From Bog-473 sp963750075 (GTDB lineage Bacteria > Actinomycetota > Acidimicrobiia > Acidimicrobiales > RAAP-2): 64,000 bases of DNA. The notes under the pieces are model-generated. The model saw nothing but the letters and a program-made list of their open reading frames with translations. It was not told where the DNA came from and did no database searches. The position numbers and the translations under genes are program-made. The stretch lies in the NCBI GenBank assembly GCA_963750075.1, contig CAVVPG010000008.1, positions 124,001-188,000 on the forward strand. Direction: 5' to 3'. Below, in pieces: positions 51,791 to 60,181 of the stretch (positions within the stretch are counted from its first letter, which is position 1; every line of letters begins with the position of its first letter).

Positions 51791-52036
51791 GTGGTGCTCC
51801 CGGACTTGTCGGACACGGTTTTCGACGCCTTGCACGACGCTCTCCCCGACTCTCACTCAGTCTGGCGCGTCGAAGTGTTCGAGGGCTGGGCCAGAATCCC
51901 CTTCGTCACCGTCTACTCCGGGATGAGCCGCAGCAATGCCGGCGCCGCGCTAGCCGAGAAGATTCATGCGGTCGTCGCAGGGGTCATGGATGGGCGCCGC
52001 CACGATGTCCGGATCATCTGGGCGCTGCAGAGCTGA
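51791..52036 (+). CDS. Small hypothetical protein
   Basis: 81 aa from GTG 51791 (an in-frame TTG lies at 51749): LPDLSDTVFDALHDALPDSHSVWRVEVFEGWARIPFVTVY...AALAEKIHAVVAGVMDGRRHDVRIIWALQS. Mixed alpha/beta composition and good codon use suggest a real cytoplasmic protein; family unknown. Confidence 0.5.
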   Translation: MVLPDLSDTVFDALHDALPDSHSVWRVEVFEGWARIPFVTVYSGMSRSNAGAALAEKIHAVVAGVMDGRRHDVRIIWALQS

Positions 52037-52101
52037 GTTCAACTCGAGCCAGGGGCGCTAGGCGGCCGTGCGGGCTTCAGACCCGGGGCTACGGTCGCGC
52101 C

Positions 52102-52319
52102 GTGGGCCTGATGCCCGAGCCGGGAGACCTCATTGCGGCGTTCAGCCCGCAGCCCGGGCGGTGCTTCGGATGGTCCAGTCCCGACAGCTGCAGGTCACCC
52201 ACTGTCGGCGGGAGCCAGCCTGGGAGTGCTTCTGGACCGACCTGAGGGGCAAGGGCTGGTACGTGGAGGCATGCCGGGAGCATGCGTCGAAATTGACTGG
52301 AGCGGCTAAGTGCCGCTGA
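52102..52319 (+). pseudogene. Small Cys-rich gene, apparently frameshifted
   Basis: TACGGT lies 6 nt before GTG 52102, which begins VGLMPEPGDLIAAFSPQPGRCFGW. From about 52165 the protein-like sequence continues in another frame: MVQSRQLQVTHCRREPAWECFWTDLRGKGWYVEACREHASKL. A one-base deletion would join them into about 72 aa. Cysteines in THC, ECF, EAC and KCR suggest metal binding. Family unknown. Confidence 0.35.
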
Positions 52320-52362
52320 CCGGAACCTTGGGGGCAGGAGGTTTCATCGAGCTCCTTTCGGC

Positions 52363-52900
52363 TCACCAACGGTAATGGAGATACATAACGCCGCTGCGAA
52401 AGCGGCGCTCGTCCAACAGCTCGAGCTCGGCATGGACGCCGGCGGGCAGGGCGCGCTTACCACCGCCCACTAGGACCGGCCCGAGGAAGAGATGGCACTC
52501 GTCGACCAACCCCTCGGCGATTGCCTGGCCGGCGAGCTCCGCTCCGCCGATCGAGATGTCGGATCGCGAGCTCTCCTTCAGCCGCCTGCGCGGCATCGAA
52601 CTCGCGCTCGATTCGAGTTCTCTCGCTGGAAACCGTGTGAAGCGTCCGGGAGTAGACAACCTTCTCGGCCGCCCGCCAGATCTCCGCGTAGTCCCGGTAC
52701 ACCCCCGCATGATCGCCGGTCTCCCACCAGACCATCGTCTCGTACATCCGCCGTCCATACAGCTGGGTGCCCCAAGGCCACGCGAGGTCGTTGACGAAGG
52801 CGTGCACCTCCTCATCCGGCGCCGCCCAGTCGAATTTGCCCTGCTCGTCCTCGACGTAGCCGTCGAGCGACGCAATCGCCAAATAGGTCAGGCTGACCAT
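52363..52900 (-). pseudogene. RibD C-terminal/dihydrofolate reductase-like protein, frameshifted
   Basis: Starts at ATG 52900: LTYLAIASLDGYVEDEQGKFDWAAPDEEVHAFVNDL, GTQLYGRRMYETMVWWE, VVYSRTLHTVSSERTRIEREFD. After about 52586 the family sequence continues one frame over: KESSRSDISIGGAELAGQAIAEGLVDECHLFLGPVLVGGGKRALP to LHYRW. One extra G in CAGGCGG explains the shift. Joined length is about 178 aa, normal for this NADPH-dependent reductase-like group found as single genes in actinobacteria. Confidence 0.8.
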
Positions 52901-53228
52901 CCTGAAACCTCCACCCGCGCTACTTGCGGAACGTGAGTCCGATCCTCGTCAGCGGTATCAGGCTGAGGCGAGAAGGACTGTCGGATACGAGCTGCCCTGG
53001 TCTCGGCGCTTGCCACAAGAGGACGTTACCGACATAGTGCCCCACTTCGGACCTGTGTCACTGATCAGAGATGGCATCCGGTGGGCCAGCATCGGCCCGG
53101 CGACACCTCGCCGAATTGTCCCGTCCTAAAAATGAGCATGTTGGCGCTGTCACCGGACCAGATTGTCGCGCGCTGGCCGGGCACGTAGTGCTCCGTGCCG
53201 CACTACGCCGGGAGTGCCTCTATTCGGC
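52901..53228. other. 328-bp gap without a gene
   Basis: No supported frame. A weak copy of the dispersed repeat is at 53195-53213. Confidence 0.5.
53195..53213 (+). repeat. Dispersed repeat, weak copy
   Basis: gtgccgcactacgccggga, matching the left half of the consensus; lies about 16 nt beyond the stop of the MDMPI-like gene on the minus strand. Confidence 0.3.
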
Positions 53229-53846
53229 TCACAGCCCCGCCAGCCCCGAACCCTCCAGACTCGACAGAACCTGGCGTCGATTGGCCACCAGAAGCACGAG
53301 GTCGATGGCCTTCCCTCTCACCTCCGGTCCATCTCCTCTCACCCAATCAAGATCGGTCGCGACCAAGCGGCGACCCCGCTGAGGTTCGGCATGGACGACC
53401 ATTCGACCTCGCCGCCAGAAGGCGTCCAGCACAGGGATCGCGTCGGCTGGCGGCGCATCCACATCGAGGCCGAGCGGCCGGAAAGCATCCGCGCTGTGCA
53501 CCAGGACATCAGCCAAACCCATCGCCTCGGGGAATCCAGGAGGACGGAAACCTCTCTCGCCCGCATTGCGGAGTCGATCAGCCAGATCCGGGACCGGCAC
53601 GTCACCGAGGCGCTTCGCCGCCTCGCCCACGGCTCGGTCTGGTTTCAGCCCTCCTCGAAGGACGTCGCCCACCATCGACCAAAGCGTCCCCTCGGCACCT
53701 CGCACAAGGTGGGCGAGCACGTCGCGCACCTTCCACCCCGAGCACCACGAGGCTGAGTTCCACGCCGTCTCGTCGAGCGTTTCGATCCGGTCGGCGAATT
53801 GGCGACGCAGTCGAGCGATCTCTTTGGGCACGTCTACCGGCTCCAT
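53229..53846 (-). CDS. Maleylpyruvate isomerase-like (mycothiol-dependent/DinB-fold) protein
   Basis: 205 aa from ATG 53846. N-terminal MDMPI helix bundle: RQFADRIETLDETAWNSASWCSGWKVRDVLAHLVRGAEG with a metal-ligand His, and GLADVLVHSADAFRPLGLD with a second. C-terminal GRRLVATDLDWVRGDGPEVRG resembles the SCP2-like half of the family. Members use mycothiol or bind zinc; substrate unknown. Confidence 0.8.
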   Translation of the reverse strand: MEPVDVPKEIARLRRQFADRIETLDETAWNSASWCSGWKVRDVLAHLVRGAEGTLWSMVGDVLRGGLKPDRAVGEAAKRLGDVPVPDLADRLRNAGERGFRPPGFPEAMGLADVLVHSADAFRPLGLDVDAPPADAIPVLDAFWRRGRMVVHAEPQRGRRLVATDLDWVRGDGPEVRGKAIDLVLLVANRRQVLSSLEGSGLAGL

Positions 53847-54031
53847 GCCCTGAGTCTTACAAACCATCGAGCCGCACCGGTCTACGTGCTATCCCCGTAC
53901 TCCGAGGTTGGTGGGATGGTTCGGTACATCGGAGAGACCCAAAACAGCGGTACTGACCCTCGCCGGTTGTCCTCGGACCACAATGGCGCGACGGACGCGC
54001 CATGTATTGCCCGCTCGGTATGGTCGTCAAG

Positions 54032-55057
54032 TTAGCCGAAGAACACTTCGGCCTCCGCAAACCGCTCCGGTGATACCAGCTTGAGAACGGCCGTCGCTTG
54101 GGCCAACGGCACCAGCTCAATGGCGGTGCCATGCAGGGCCACCATCTGGCCCGAGTGCCCGTCATGCAAGGCGTCAACGGCGTGAAGCCCGAAACGGGTG
54201 GCAAGAACTCGATCGAAGGCCGTGGGGGTACCGCCTCGCTGCACATGACCCAAGACGGTGGCGCGCGCCTCTTTGGCGGTTCGCCGGGCGATCTCCTCCT
54301 CCAGAAATGTCCCGATGCCGATGAGCCGCTCATGTCCAAACGCGTCGACCTCATGCGGGCGCTCGGGCATCGTGCCCTCAATCGGCAACGCACCCTCCGC
54401 CACCACGACAATAGGGGCATATTGGCTGGCGAATCGCCGCTCGATGAACTCGCACACTTCCTCGATCGAAAACGGCCTTTCGGGAATCAGGATCACATTC
54501 GCCCCACCGGCCATGCCGGAGTGCAAGGCGATCCAGCCGGAGTAACGCCCCATAACTTCGACTATGAGCACCCTGTGGTGGCTCTCGGCCGTTGTGTGGA
54601 GGCGATCGATTGCCTCGGTGGCGATCGTGACCGCCGTGTCGAATCCGAATGTGTAGTCGGTTCCATTCAGGTCGTTGTCGATGGTCTTGGGCACCCCGAT
54701 AATCGGTAGACCGGCGGCCGCGAGCCTTGTCGCCACGCCGAGGGTGTCTTCACCGCCAATGGCGATGAGAGCGTCGAGTCCCAACCGTTCTACTGTCTGG
54801 AGGACACGGTGCTCACCGTCCGCGGAGTTGTATGGGTTCGTACGACTAGAGCCAAGGATGGTCCCGCCACGAGGCAGGATCCCTCGGACATCGGAAACAT
54901 CCAGCGGTGCGGAATCTCCATCGAGCGCTCCGCGCCAACCATCGCGGATTCCCACGAATTGGTCTCGGTGAACCTGAACGCCCTTCCGGACAACAGCCCG
55001 GATAACGGCGTTCAGCCCCGGGCAGTCCCCACCACCAGTCAGCACACCGATCCGCAC
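54032..55057 (-). CDS. pfkA: 6-phosphofructokinase
   Basis: 341-aa PFK phosphorylating fructose-6-P. GVLTGGGDCPGLNAVIR, IAIGGEDTLGVAT (residues 99-109), VPKTIDNDLNGTDYTFGFDTA, EVMGRYSGWIALHSG, GHVQRGGTPTAFDR. The GGEDT form is that of Streptomyces ATP-dependent PfkA rather than E. coli GGDGS. GTG 55057 with TACACT 8 nt upstream. A core glycolytic gene in an otherwise accessory neighbourhood; possibly a second copy. Confidence 0.93.
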   Translation of the reverse strand: MRIGVLTGGGDCPGLNAVIRAVVRKGVQVHRDQFVGIRDGWRGALDGDSAPLDVSDVRGILPRGGTILGSSRTNPYNSADGEHRVLQTVERLGLDALIAIGGEDTLGVATRLAAAGLPIIGVPKTIDNDLNGTDYTFGFDTAVTIATEAIDRLHTTAESHHRVLIVEVMGRYSGWIALHSGMAGGANVILIPERPFSIEEVCEFIERRFASQYAPIVVVAEGALPIEGTMPERPHEVDAFGHERLIGIGTFLEEEIARRTAKEARATVLGHVQRGGTPTAFDRVLATRFGLHAVDALHDGHSGQMVALHGTAIELVPLAQATAVLKLVSPERFAEAEVFFG

Positions 55058-55193
55058 TCACGATGAGTGTAGCGACGCGGGACGACCGAGCCCCTCCGGG
55101 AGACTCACGGGTGGTCTGAGCACCTGTCACGCTTGAGGGTCATGCGACAAAGGCGTTCACGGATGTCTGCGCGTTGCGGTAGGACTTGAAATG

Positions 55194-55229
55194 TGCCCCC
55201 GAACGCCGGGACTGGGTGCCACCCTGCGG
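55194..55229 (+). repeat. Dispersed repeat, strong copy A
   Basis: tgcccccgaac-gccgggac-tgggtgccaccc-tgcgg. Bases 55203-55229 are identical over 27 bp to 61943-61969. Two small dyads (cccgaac..., gggtgccaccc) lie inside, and tgcccc pairs with ggggca about 40 bp on. Between pfkA and the EF-Tu-like gene. Confidence 0.85.
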
Positions 55230-55269
55230 GACGAGTGGGGCAGGGTGAATCCGGTGCAATGCTGTGGCC

Positions 55270-55529
55270 GTGGGCCGTTGGCAGTTCGTGGTCGAAGAGG
55301 CATTCAACATTTCAGGGCGAGGCACCGGGTCGTGGGAAGTCTGTCGGGTACCTTCGATTCGGCTGGCCAGCCCGCAAGGCTTGTGGCTGGGCAGGATGTG
55401 TACCGGATTGAGAGGGCTCACCTAGAGTTCCTGCGAAAGGACGGCGGTGAGCGCCGGGCACTGATGTTGTACGGCGTCACAGCCGATCAAGTAACGGTTG
55501 GCTCAGTCATTTCAGGCCCGGTGGAATAG
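55270..55529 (+). pseudogene. Small EF-Tu domain-2-like protein, frameshifted
   Basis: From GTG 55270, GRWQFVVEEAFNISGRGTG matches the start of translation-factor domain 2 (VEDVFSIxGRGTVVTG). About 55325 the frame changes, and VVGSLSGTFDSAGQPARLVAGQDVYRIERAHLEFLRKDG...MLYGVTADQVTVGSVISGP completes the barrel, ending at 55529. One missing base accounts for it; joined length about 86 aa. A stand-alone domain of this type without the GTPase is seen in some actinobacterial genomes; its function is unknown. Confidence 0.55.
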
Positions 55530-55537
55530 TTCACCCC

Positions 55538-55554
55538 TGTCCCAGAACGCCGGG
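55538..55554 (+). repeat. Dispersed repeat, partial copy B
   Basis: tgtcccagaacgccggg, left half of the consensus, 8 nt after the stop of the EF-Tu-like gene; the right half (taggcggcactgcg) is diverged. Confidence 0.5.
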
Positions 55555-55623
55555 TAGGCGGCACTGCGCGCCACGGCAAGCAACGCTTGCCCTCCTCCAA
55601 CACACCTTGGGACACTGGTCTTG

Positions 55624-56172
55624 ATGGACAATGCATCGGCGCCCGTTGGCCATCGCGTCATCGTCACCGGGATGCCCGGATCCGGGAAGAGCACCTTCTC
55701 CAGGGCCTTATCGGCGAGGACCGGTCTACCGCTGATCCATCTCGACCTCCACTACTGGAAGCCCGGCTGGGTCAGGCCGTCGGATGACGAGTGGCGGGTG
55801 AAGCAACGCAGTCTGCTTGCGGGCGACGGCTGGATCGCCGACGGCAACTATCACGAAACTCTTGATCTTCGCCTGGAGCGAGCCGACACAGTTGTCGTCC
55901 TCGATACGCCGTGGTGGGTTTGCGCCGCTCGGGCGTTCCTGCGTGGAGTTCGAAGGCCAGTTGGCACCGTGATGCCCGACGGTTGCGACGACTCTGTGAT
56001 CCAACGGTTGCGCGATGAATGGCGGGCGGTCTGGGTCAACTGGCGGGATCGTCGTAGGCAGCCTGAACGAGAACGAGCGATCATTTCCGAGTACGGGCAG
56101 CACGCGACGCTGCACACCCTCAGTTCGAAGCGAGCGGCCCGAGCATTTCTCGCCGAGCGCGGCAGTGACTGA
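55624..56172 (+). CDS. Adenylate kinase-like P-loop NTPase
   Basis: 182 aa from ATG 55624. Walker A VTGMPGSGKSTFSRALS, LIHLDLHYWKPGWVRPSDDEW (the conserved DxxYWKPGW of FlaR/topology-modulation-type kinases), GDGWIADGNYHETLDLRLERADTVVVLDTPWW, and a basic lid region. Small nucleotide or nucleoside kinase; substrate unknown. Follows repeat copy B. Confidence 0.82.
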   Translation: MDNASAPVGHRVIVTGMPGSGKSTFSRALSARTGLPLIHLDLHYWKPGWVRPSDDEWRVKQRSLLAGDGWIADGNYHETLDLRLERADTVVVLDTPWWVCAARAFLRGVRRPVGTVMPDGCDDSVIQRLRDEWRAVWVNWRDRRRQPERERAIISEYGQHATLHTLSSKRAARAFLAERGSD

Positions 56173-56484
56173 TCGGAGAAAGGTGGCTGGAACGAGAAGC
56201 TGTACTACCCAGAGGCCGAGTCTCGGAACTTCGAATCGGAGCAGTGCCGGGCAATGACGCAGGCGTTGCCTGACGCGGCACTAGCTGGCAACGGCGGAGG
56301 GTGAGTTCAGTTCGCCGGCTGTGGGACCCAACCGCAGAACCCTCTAGCTCTTCTCTGTAGATCAGGTGATGAGCGAGACGCTCCAGGTGTGCGTACCGAC
56401 GTTCACAGGGGTGCCGTCGGACGCCACGTCGTCAGGCCCCGGCTGTCCTGCGCAGACGCCACCCCGTCGCTAGCATGGCCGGTC
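56173..56484. other. 312-bp gap without a gene
   Basis: No supported frame. TAGCAT (56471-56476) is 8 nt before the next ATG and is its probable -10 box. Confidence 0.5.
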
Positions 56485-57708
56485 ATGACGATCGACTTCC
56501 GCACCCGCGACGACGTCGACGTCGAGACGATCGACGTCGCGGACTTCTTCGGGACCCGACTGCCCCGCCTGGCGGCGGAACGGTCTGCGCTGGCCGTCCC
56601 GGGCGCTCGCGAGCTGGGCGTCCGGCCGTTCACGATCGAGACGACGGCCGGCACTTGGACGTTGTCGGTCAACGAAGATGCCGTCCGGGTTCACCCCGGT
56701 GGCGCTGGGCACGCCGCGGTGCGCCTAACCGCGGACGACATTACCGACATCGTCCACGACCGCCGGACGCCGATGACGCTCCTCGCGGCCGCAACGCTCG
56801 ACATGCCCAGCGGTAACATCAACGACTTCCTCGACTGGTGGGTCGTCCTCCGCTCGCTGCTCGATGCCCGCACCGTGCACACAGCGGGTGACGTCACATT
56901 CACCGACCGTGACGGCTGCCCGCTCGACCTCCAGCGCTCGTTCAGGGTCGACGACGATCCGGCCGAGCTGGCGTACTACCTTGGCGAGGCGGGCTACCTC
57001 CACCTGACCGAGGTCTTCACGACCGACGAAATGGCGCAGGTCTCGGCCGACATGGATGCCGCCCTCCCGCGTTACCACGACGGTGACGGCCGGTCCTGGT
57101 GGGCCACCACCGCCGACGGCGAGGCGCGGGCGGTACGCCTGCAGCGGTTCCAGGAGGAGAGCATCGCGACCGCGACCTTGCTCCAGGACGACCGGCTCCT
57201 GCGTCTCGCCTCACTCTCGGGCGACGGGCACGTGCCGCGGGACCAGGGCGGCAACAAGATCGAGGCGCTTGTCAAACCCATCGGCGTCGTCAAGGGCATC
57301 TCCGACCTGCCGTGGCACAAGGACTGCAGCCTCGGGCGGCACTCCTCGCGCTGCTGCAGCCTGACGGTTGGGATCTCGGTCACCGGCGCCGACGAAAGCT
57401 CGGGCCAGCTCGGGGTCGTGGCCGGTTCCCACCGGGCCCTCGTCCAGCCCGCCTTCTTCCGCGACTCCTGGGGGCTGCCCGCGGTCCCGCTCCCGACCCG
57501 CACCGGCGACGTCACCGTTCACTGTTCGTGCACCCTGCACATGAGCCATGCGCCGATCGCGCGGGAACGCCGCGTCATGTACACCGACTTCGTCCTGCCC
57601 CCTCGCGCCGGTGACGATCCGGCGCCCTCCAGTGCGGGCGCCATTGATCGGGTGCGCGAGCGGGCCTACAAGGTCGTCAGCCAGGTCCCGTCGGCCACCC
57701 GTCCTTGA
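56485..57708 (+). CDS. SCP2-like / phytanoyl-CoA dioxygenase fusion protein
   Basis: 407 aa from ATG 56485. Residues 1-125 resemble a sterol-carrier (SCP2) domain: WTLSVNEDAVRVHPGGAGHAAVRLTADDITDIVHDRRTPMTLLAAATLDMPSGNINDFLDWWVVLRSLLD. Residues 150-390 are a PhyH-type Fe(II)/2-oxoglutarate oxygenase: LGEAGYLHLTEVFTTDEMAQV, iron motif DLPWHKDCSLG (HxD), TVHCSCTLHMSHAP with the distal His, and RRVMYTDF. A lipid-binding domain fused to an oxygenase suggests hydroxylation of a hydrophobic substrate. GC and codon use resemble the first region. Confidence 0.82.
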   Translation: MTIDFRTRDDVDVETIDVADFFGTRLPRLAAERSALAVPGARELGVRPFTIETTAGTWTLSVNEDAVRVHPGGAGHAAVRLTADDITDIVHDRRTPMTLLAAATLDMPSGNINDFLDWWVVLRSLLDARTVHTAGDVTFTDRDGCPLDLQRSFRVDDDPAELAYYLGEAGYLHLTEVFTTDEMAQVSADMDAALPRYHDGDGRSWWATTADGEARAVRLQRFQEESIATATLLQDDRLLRLASLSGDGHVPRDQGGNKIEALVKPIGVVKGISDLPWHKDCSLGRHSSRCCSLTVGISVTGADESSGQLGVVAGSHRALVQPAFFRDSWGLPAVPLPTRTGDVTVHCSCTLHMSHAPIARERRVMYTDFVLPPRAGDDPAPSSAGAIDRVRERAYKVVSQVPSATRP

Positions 57709-57830
57709 GCGTCCGCGATCACCTGCAGTCTCCGACTTCGATGGCAACCACCTGGAAATAGTTCACCAGAGCTCCAACCCGCTAAGCACTCACCATCTCG
57801 TGTAGAGCCCAGTCCAGAACCGGGTCAGGG

Positions 57831-57867
57831 TGTTCCCGAACGCCGGGACGGTGGCGCAGTTCGGCAC
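57831..57867 (+). repeat. Dispersed repeat, copy C
   Basis: tgttcccgaacgccgggac followed by ggtggcgcagttcggcac. ccgaac and gttcgg form a 6-bp stem. The 3' part (57847-57867) matches 46902-46922 at 20 of 21 bases. Confidence 0.55.
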
Positions 57868-57919
57868 TTTCGGGCTACCCGGAGATTTCGTTCAAGTGAT
57901 TGACAACCGTCTCAGGTAG

Positions 57920-58159
57920 CTACGGGCTTTCTTCCTCCACCCATCCGACTCCGGAGCCCCGCCAACGTCTCCGCCCGGCCCACTCTGTTCCATTCCAGAA
58001 GAATTGCTCATTCATGTTGGTCCGGCTCGCGATCCAACCAGACTCTGGGGCTCCGCTGGGAGGCGGGGGGTAAGCACCAGCCACAGGTCTTGCTGCAACT
58101 GATGGTGCTGCATCCCTCGCTGGACTCTTGCGGCTTCGTCGGATCAGAACTGATATCAC
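57920..58159 (-). CDS. Small DUF2510-like protein
   Basis: 79 aa from GTG 58159, 7 nt after GGAGA and 13 nt after the upstream stop. VISVLIRRSRKSPARD, then AGAYPPPPSGAPESGWIASRTNMNEQFFWNGTEWAGRRRW, where QFFWNGTEW matches the DUF2510 RxWDGxxW core. No membrane helix. Last gene of a probable three-gene unit with the secreted protein and the propeller protein. Confidence 0.5.
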   Translation of the reverse strand: MISVLIRRSRKSPARDAAPSVAARPVAGAYPPPPSGAPESGWIASRTNMNEQFFWNGTEWAGRRRWRGSGVGWVEEESP

Positions 58160-58172
58160 CCAGATGTCTCCG

Positions 58173-58955
58173 TCATCCCATGGTCGTGCTGGACCGAGAC
58201 GATTGAGAAGGCGTCGTCGTCGGAACACCGGCGGGCGTTGATGTCTGGGAAGGACTGCCAGCAATCCCGCACGTGTGACTTATCGTGCCCATGCCGTATT
58301 GCCGGGGTAGCTCGACTGGTTTCTGTCCATCTGACAAGACGTACGTCAGTCCATGCCATAGGACGAACAGCGTGTTCGACGGCGGTGGGCACAAGTGCCT
58401 CACCGTTAGTTGTCCGGACAAGCACGCTTCCAATGATGCTGCGGCGACAGGGAGGTGGGCCGCCATTGCCCGTTGGCATTGCAGGGTCGCAGCCGCCGGT
58501 GAACGACAAGGCCACATGGTTGCCCCGGAGTCGTTTTTGCGCCAGGTAAGTACCACCTTGTATCCCCGGGCCTCAGCAGGACGAAACAGTCTTTCCGAGC
58601 CGGGTATCGAGTCGCCACTCCTATCTGATCGAGCCGTTCCGATCAGATAGCCACGCACTGCGTTGTTTGACCATTCGATTCCTACGAGGGTGCTTCGCGG
58701 AAGATGGCGGATGGCGACTCGGACGCTTGCACGCCCAGAGCTCACACGATACGAAAGCGTTCCCCTCAAGGGCTGCGGGGCACAGAAAACCTCGTTGCCG
58801 TCATAATCGGACCGCACCGGCACCGACGACTCACCGACACTCGGCTTGGCGGTCATCAGTCCAGTCTGCAGGCTGGCACCACCGCCATTCCAAGTTGCAC
58901 TCAACGTGACGACGCTGACGAGCAAGAGTCCCAATTTTAAGGTCAAGCGCACCAA
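58173..58955 (-). CDS. Secreted hypothetical protein
   Basis: 260 aa. Signal peptide LTLKLGLLLVSVVTLSATWNGG, then an exported part with VFCAPQPLRGTLSYRVSSGRASVRVAIRHLPRSTLVGIEW, MWPCRSPAAATLQC and a Ser/Thr/Pro-rich C-terminal tail. Five or more cysteines suggest disulfides. Family unknown. Starts 6 nt after the propeller gene, so co-transcribed. Confidence 0.65.
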   Translation of the reverse strand: MVRLTLKLGLLLVSVVTLSATWNGGGASLQTGLMTAKPSVGESSVPVRSDYDGNEVFCAPQPLRGTLSYRVSSGRASVRVAIRHLPRSTLVGIEWSNNAVRGYLIGTARSDRSGDSIPGSERLFRPAEARGYKVVLTWRKNDSGATMWPCRSPAAATLQCQRAMAAHLPVAAASLEACLSGQLTVRHLCPPPSNTLFVLWHGLTYVLSDGQKPVELPRQYGMGTISHTCGIAGSPSQTSTPAGVPTTTPSQSSRSSTTMG

Positions 58956-58961
58956 GCAGTC

Positions 58962-60146
58962 CTATGTGCCTGATGCACCGTGCCACACCGAAGCGCCTTG
59001 ACCGCTCGTGACTGAGACAATCTGTTGGTACGGATCGAATCCCGACGTGGGCATGTTGTCCGCGTAGAGCGTGCCATCGGATGCATATGCGAAATAATTC
59101 ATGAAGAGGAACTTGGTGATGCCTGGAACGTCGTTCGCGCCCGAGGTGGACGCGAGAACGCCCGGGGTGGTCACGAGGCGATTTCCCTCGACTTGTTCGA
59201 TGTACGGGCCGTTGTCGGCCTCGATGGCGCCGTCGGGACTGCGCTGCACGATCGCGGGTTGTCCGCCGCTTCGCCGGGCGTAACCAACGTCGGTTGCCAC
59301 GCCGTCGGGCGCAATCTCGTATATGGACCAACCGGCAAATGCTGCCGAGGCGAAGACGTCTCCCTGCGAATCGACGGCGATCGAGGCGAACTCACTCGCC
59401 GCAACCCTCTTACCTCCATAGAGGGTGGCGAACGCGCGCACGGTTCTGAGTGTGTCGGCCGACGAAAGACGGAAGATCTGCGTACTTGTCGCGAAGTAGA
59501 GCTGGCCGCTGGGGCTCGTCGTCACGGCGACAACAGGGCCGAGTGAAGCCGAAAGGGCGGGGGTCCCATCGGCCACAGAGGGGCCAGAACGACCGTCGCC
59601 CGCGATGGTGTGGATGGTGCCATTGGGTTCGACGACCCGGACGCGTGTGCCGTCAGCCAGGTACAGGTCGCCATTCGGAGCGAAGGACAAAGCGGAAACA
59701 GATGAGAGCGCAGCCTTCGTCGCTGGCCCCCCGTCGCCGGAGTATCCAGCAGCGCCGTCACCGACGACGTTGCTGAACCGGCCATTGGCAAGGCGAGCGA
59801 GAACCACGTGTTGTAATTCATCAGCCACGTAGAGCGATCCGCTCGGGTCGACAGCGAGCGGCCCGGCAATCTTGAGTGCGACAATGGGCCCAGCGGGCAA
59901 CGGGCTCGCCGACTTCGGTGCACTCGGCGTCGTGACCTTGTCATCGTGAGGTGGAGCCGTGGGACCTGAGCTGGTCGCCACCACGATCGCTGCGACAGAT
60001 CCGACCACGATGACGGCCAGAGCCAGCCAAGTCAGGCGTCGGTGCCGCTCTCGCTGCTTCGCCTCCTTGAAGAGGAGGTCGGCATCACCTGGATCAGGCC
60101 GAGCCGAGATCTCGCTTCCGTGAGAGGGACTCTCGACAACAGCCAT
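58962..60146 (-). CDS. Membrane-anchored NHL/propeller-type protein
   Basis: 394 aa. Polar N-terminus of about 38 residues, one membrane helix (LTWLALAVIVVGSVAAIVVAT), a Pro/Ser linker, then NHL-type blades: PLAVDPSGSLYVADELQHVVLARL, NVVGDGAAGYSGDGGPATKAALSSVSALSFAPNGDLYLADG, VVAVTTSPSGQLYFATS, SIAVDSQGDVFASA, KFLFMNYFAYASDGTLYAD. The GDGxAGYSGDGGPATxAxL motif is that of bacterial NHL-repeat proteins. Probably an exported binding protein. Leaderless promoter overlapping that of the divergent GntR gene. Confidence 0.82.
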   Translation of the reverse strand: MAVVESPSHGSEISARPDPGDADLLFKEAKQRERHRRLTWLALAVIVVGSVAAIVVATSSGPTAPPHDDKVTTPSAPKSASPLPAGPIVALKIAGPLAVDPSGSLYVADELQHVVLARLANGRFSNVVGDGAAGYSGDGGPATKAALSSVSALSFAPNGDLYLADGTRVRVVEPNGTIHTIAGDGRSGPSVADGTPALSASLGPVVAVTTSPSGQLYFATSTQIFRLSSADTLRTVRAFATLYGGKRVAASEFASIAVDSQGDVFASAAFAGWSIYEIAPDGVATDVGYARRSGGQPAIVQRSPDGAIEADNGPYIEQVEGNRLVTTPGVLASTSGANDVPGITKFLFMNYFAYASDGTLYADNMPTSGFDPYQQIVSVTSGQGASVWHGASGT

Positions 60147-60181
60147 GACGCTACTATCATTGGCGTTATGGTTCCTGTCAA
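60133..60181. promoter_or_regulatory. Interleaved divergent leaderless promoters of GntR and propeller genes
   Basis: Minus: TTGACA (60181-60176), 17-nt spacer, GATAGT (60158-60153), 6 nt, ATG 60146. Plus: TCGACA (60133-60138), 16-nt spacer, TATCAT (60155-60160), 7 nt, ATG 60168. The -10 boxes overlap, only 21 nt separate the two start codons, and each -35 lies inside the opposite gene's coding sequence. Confidence 0.75.
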
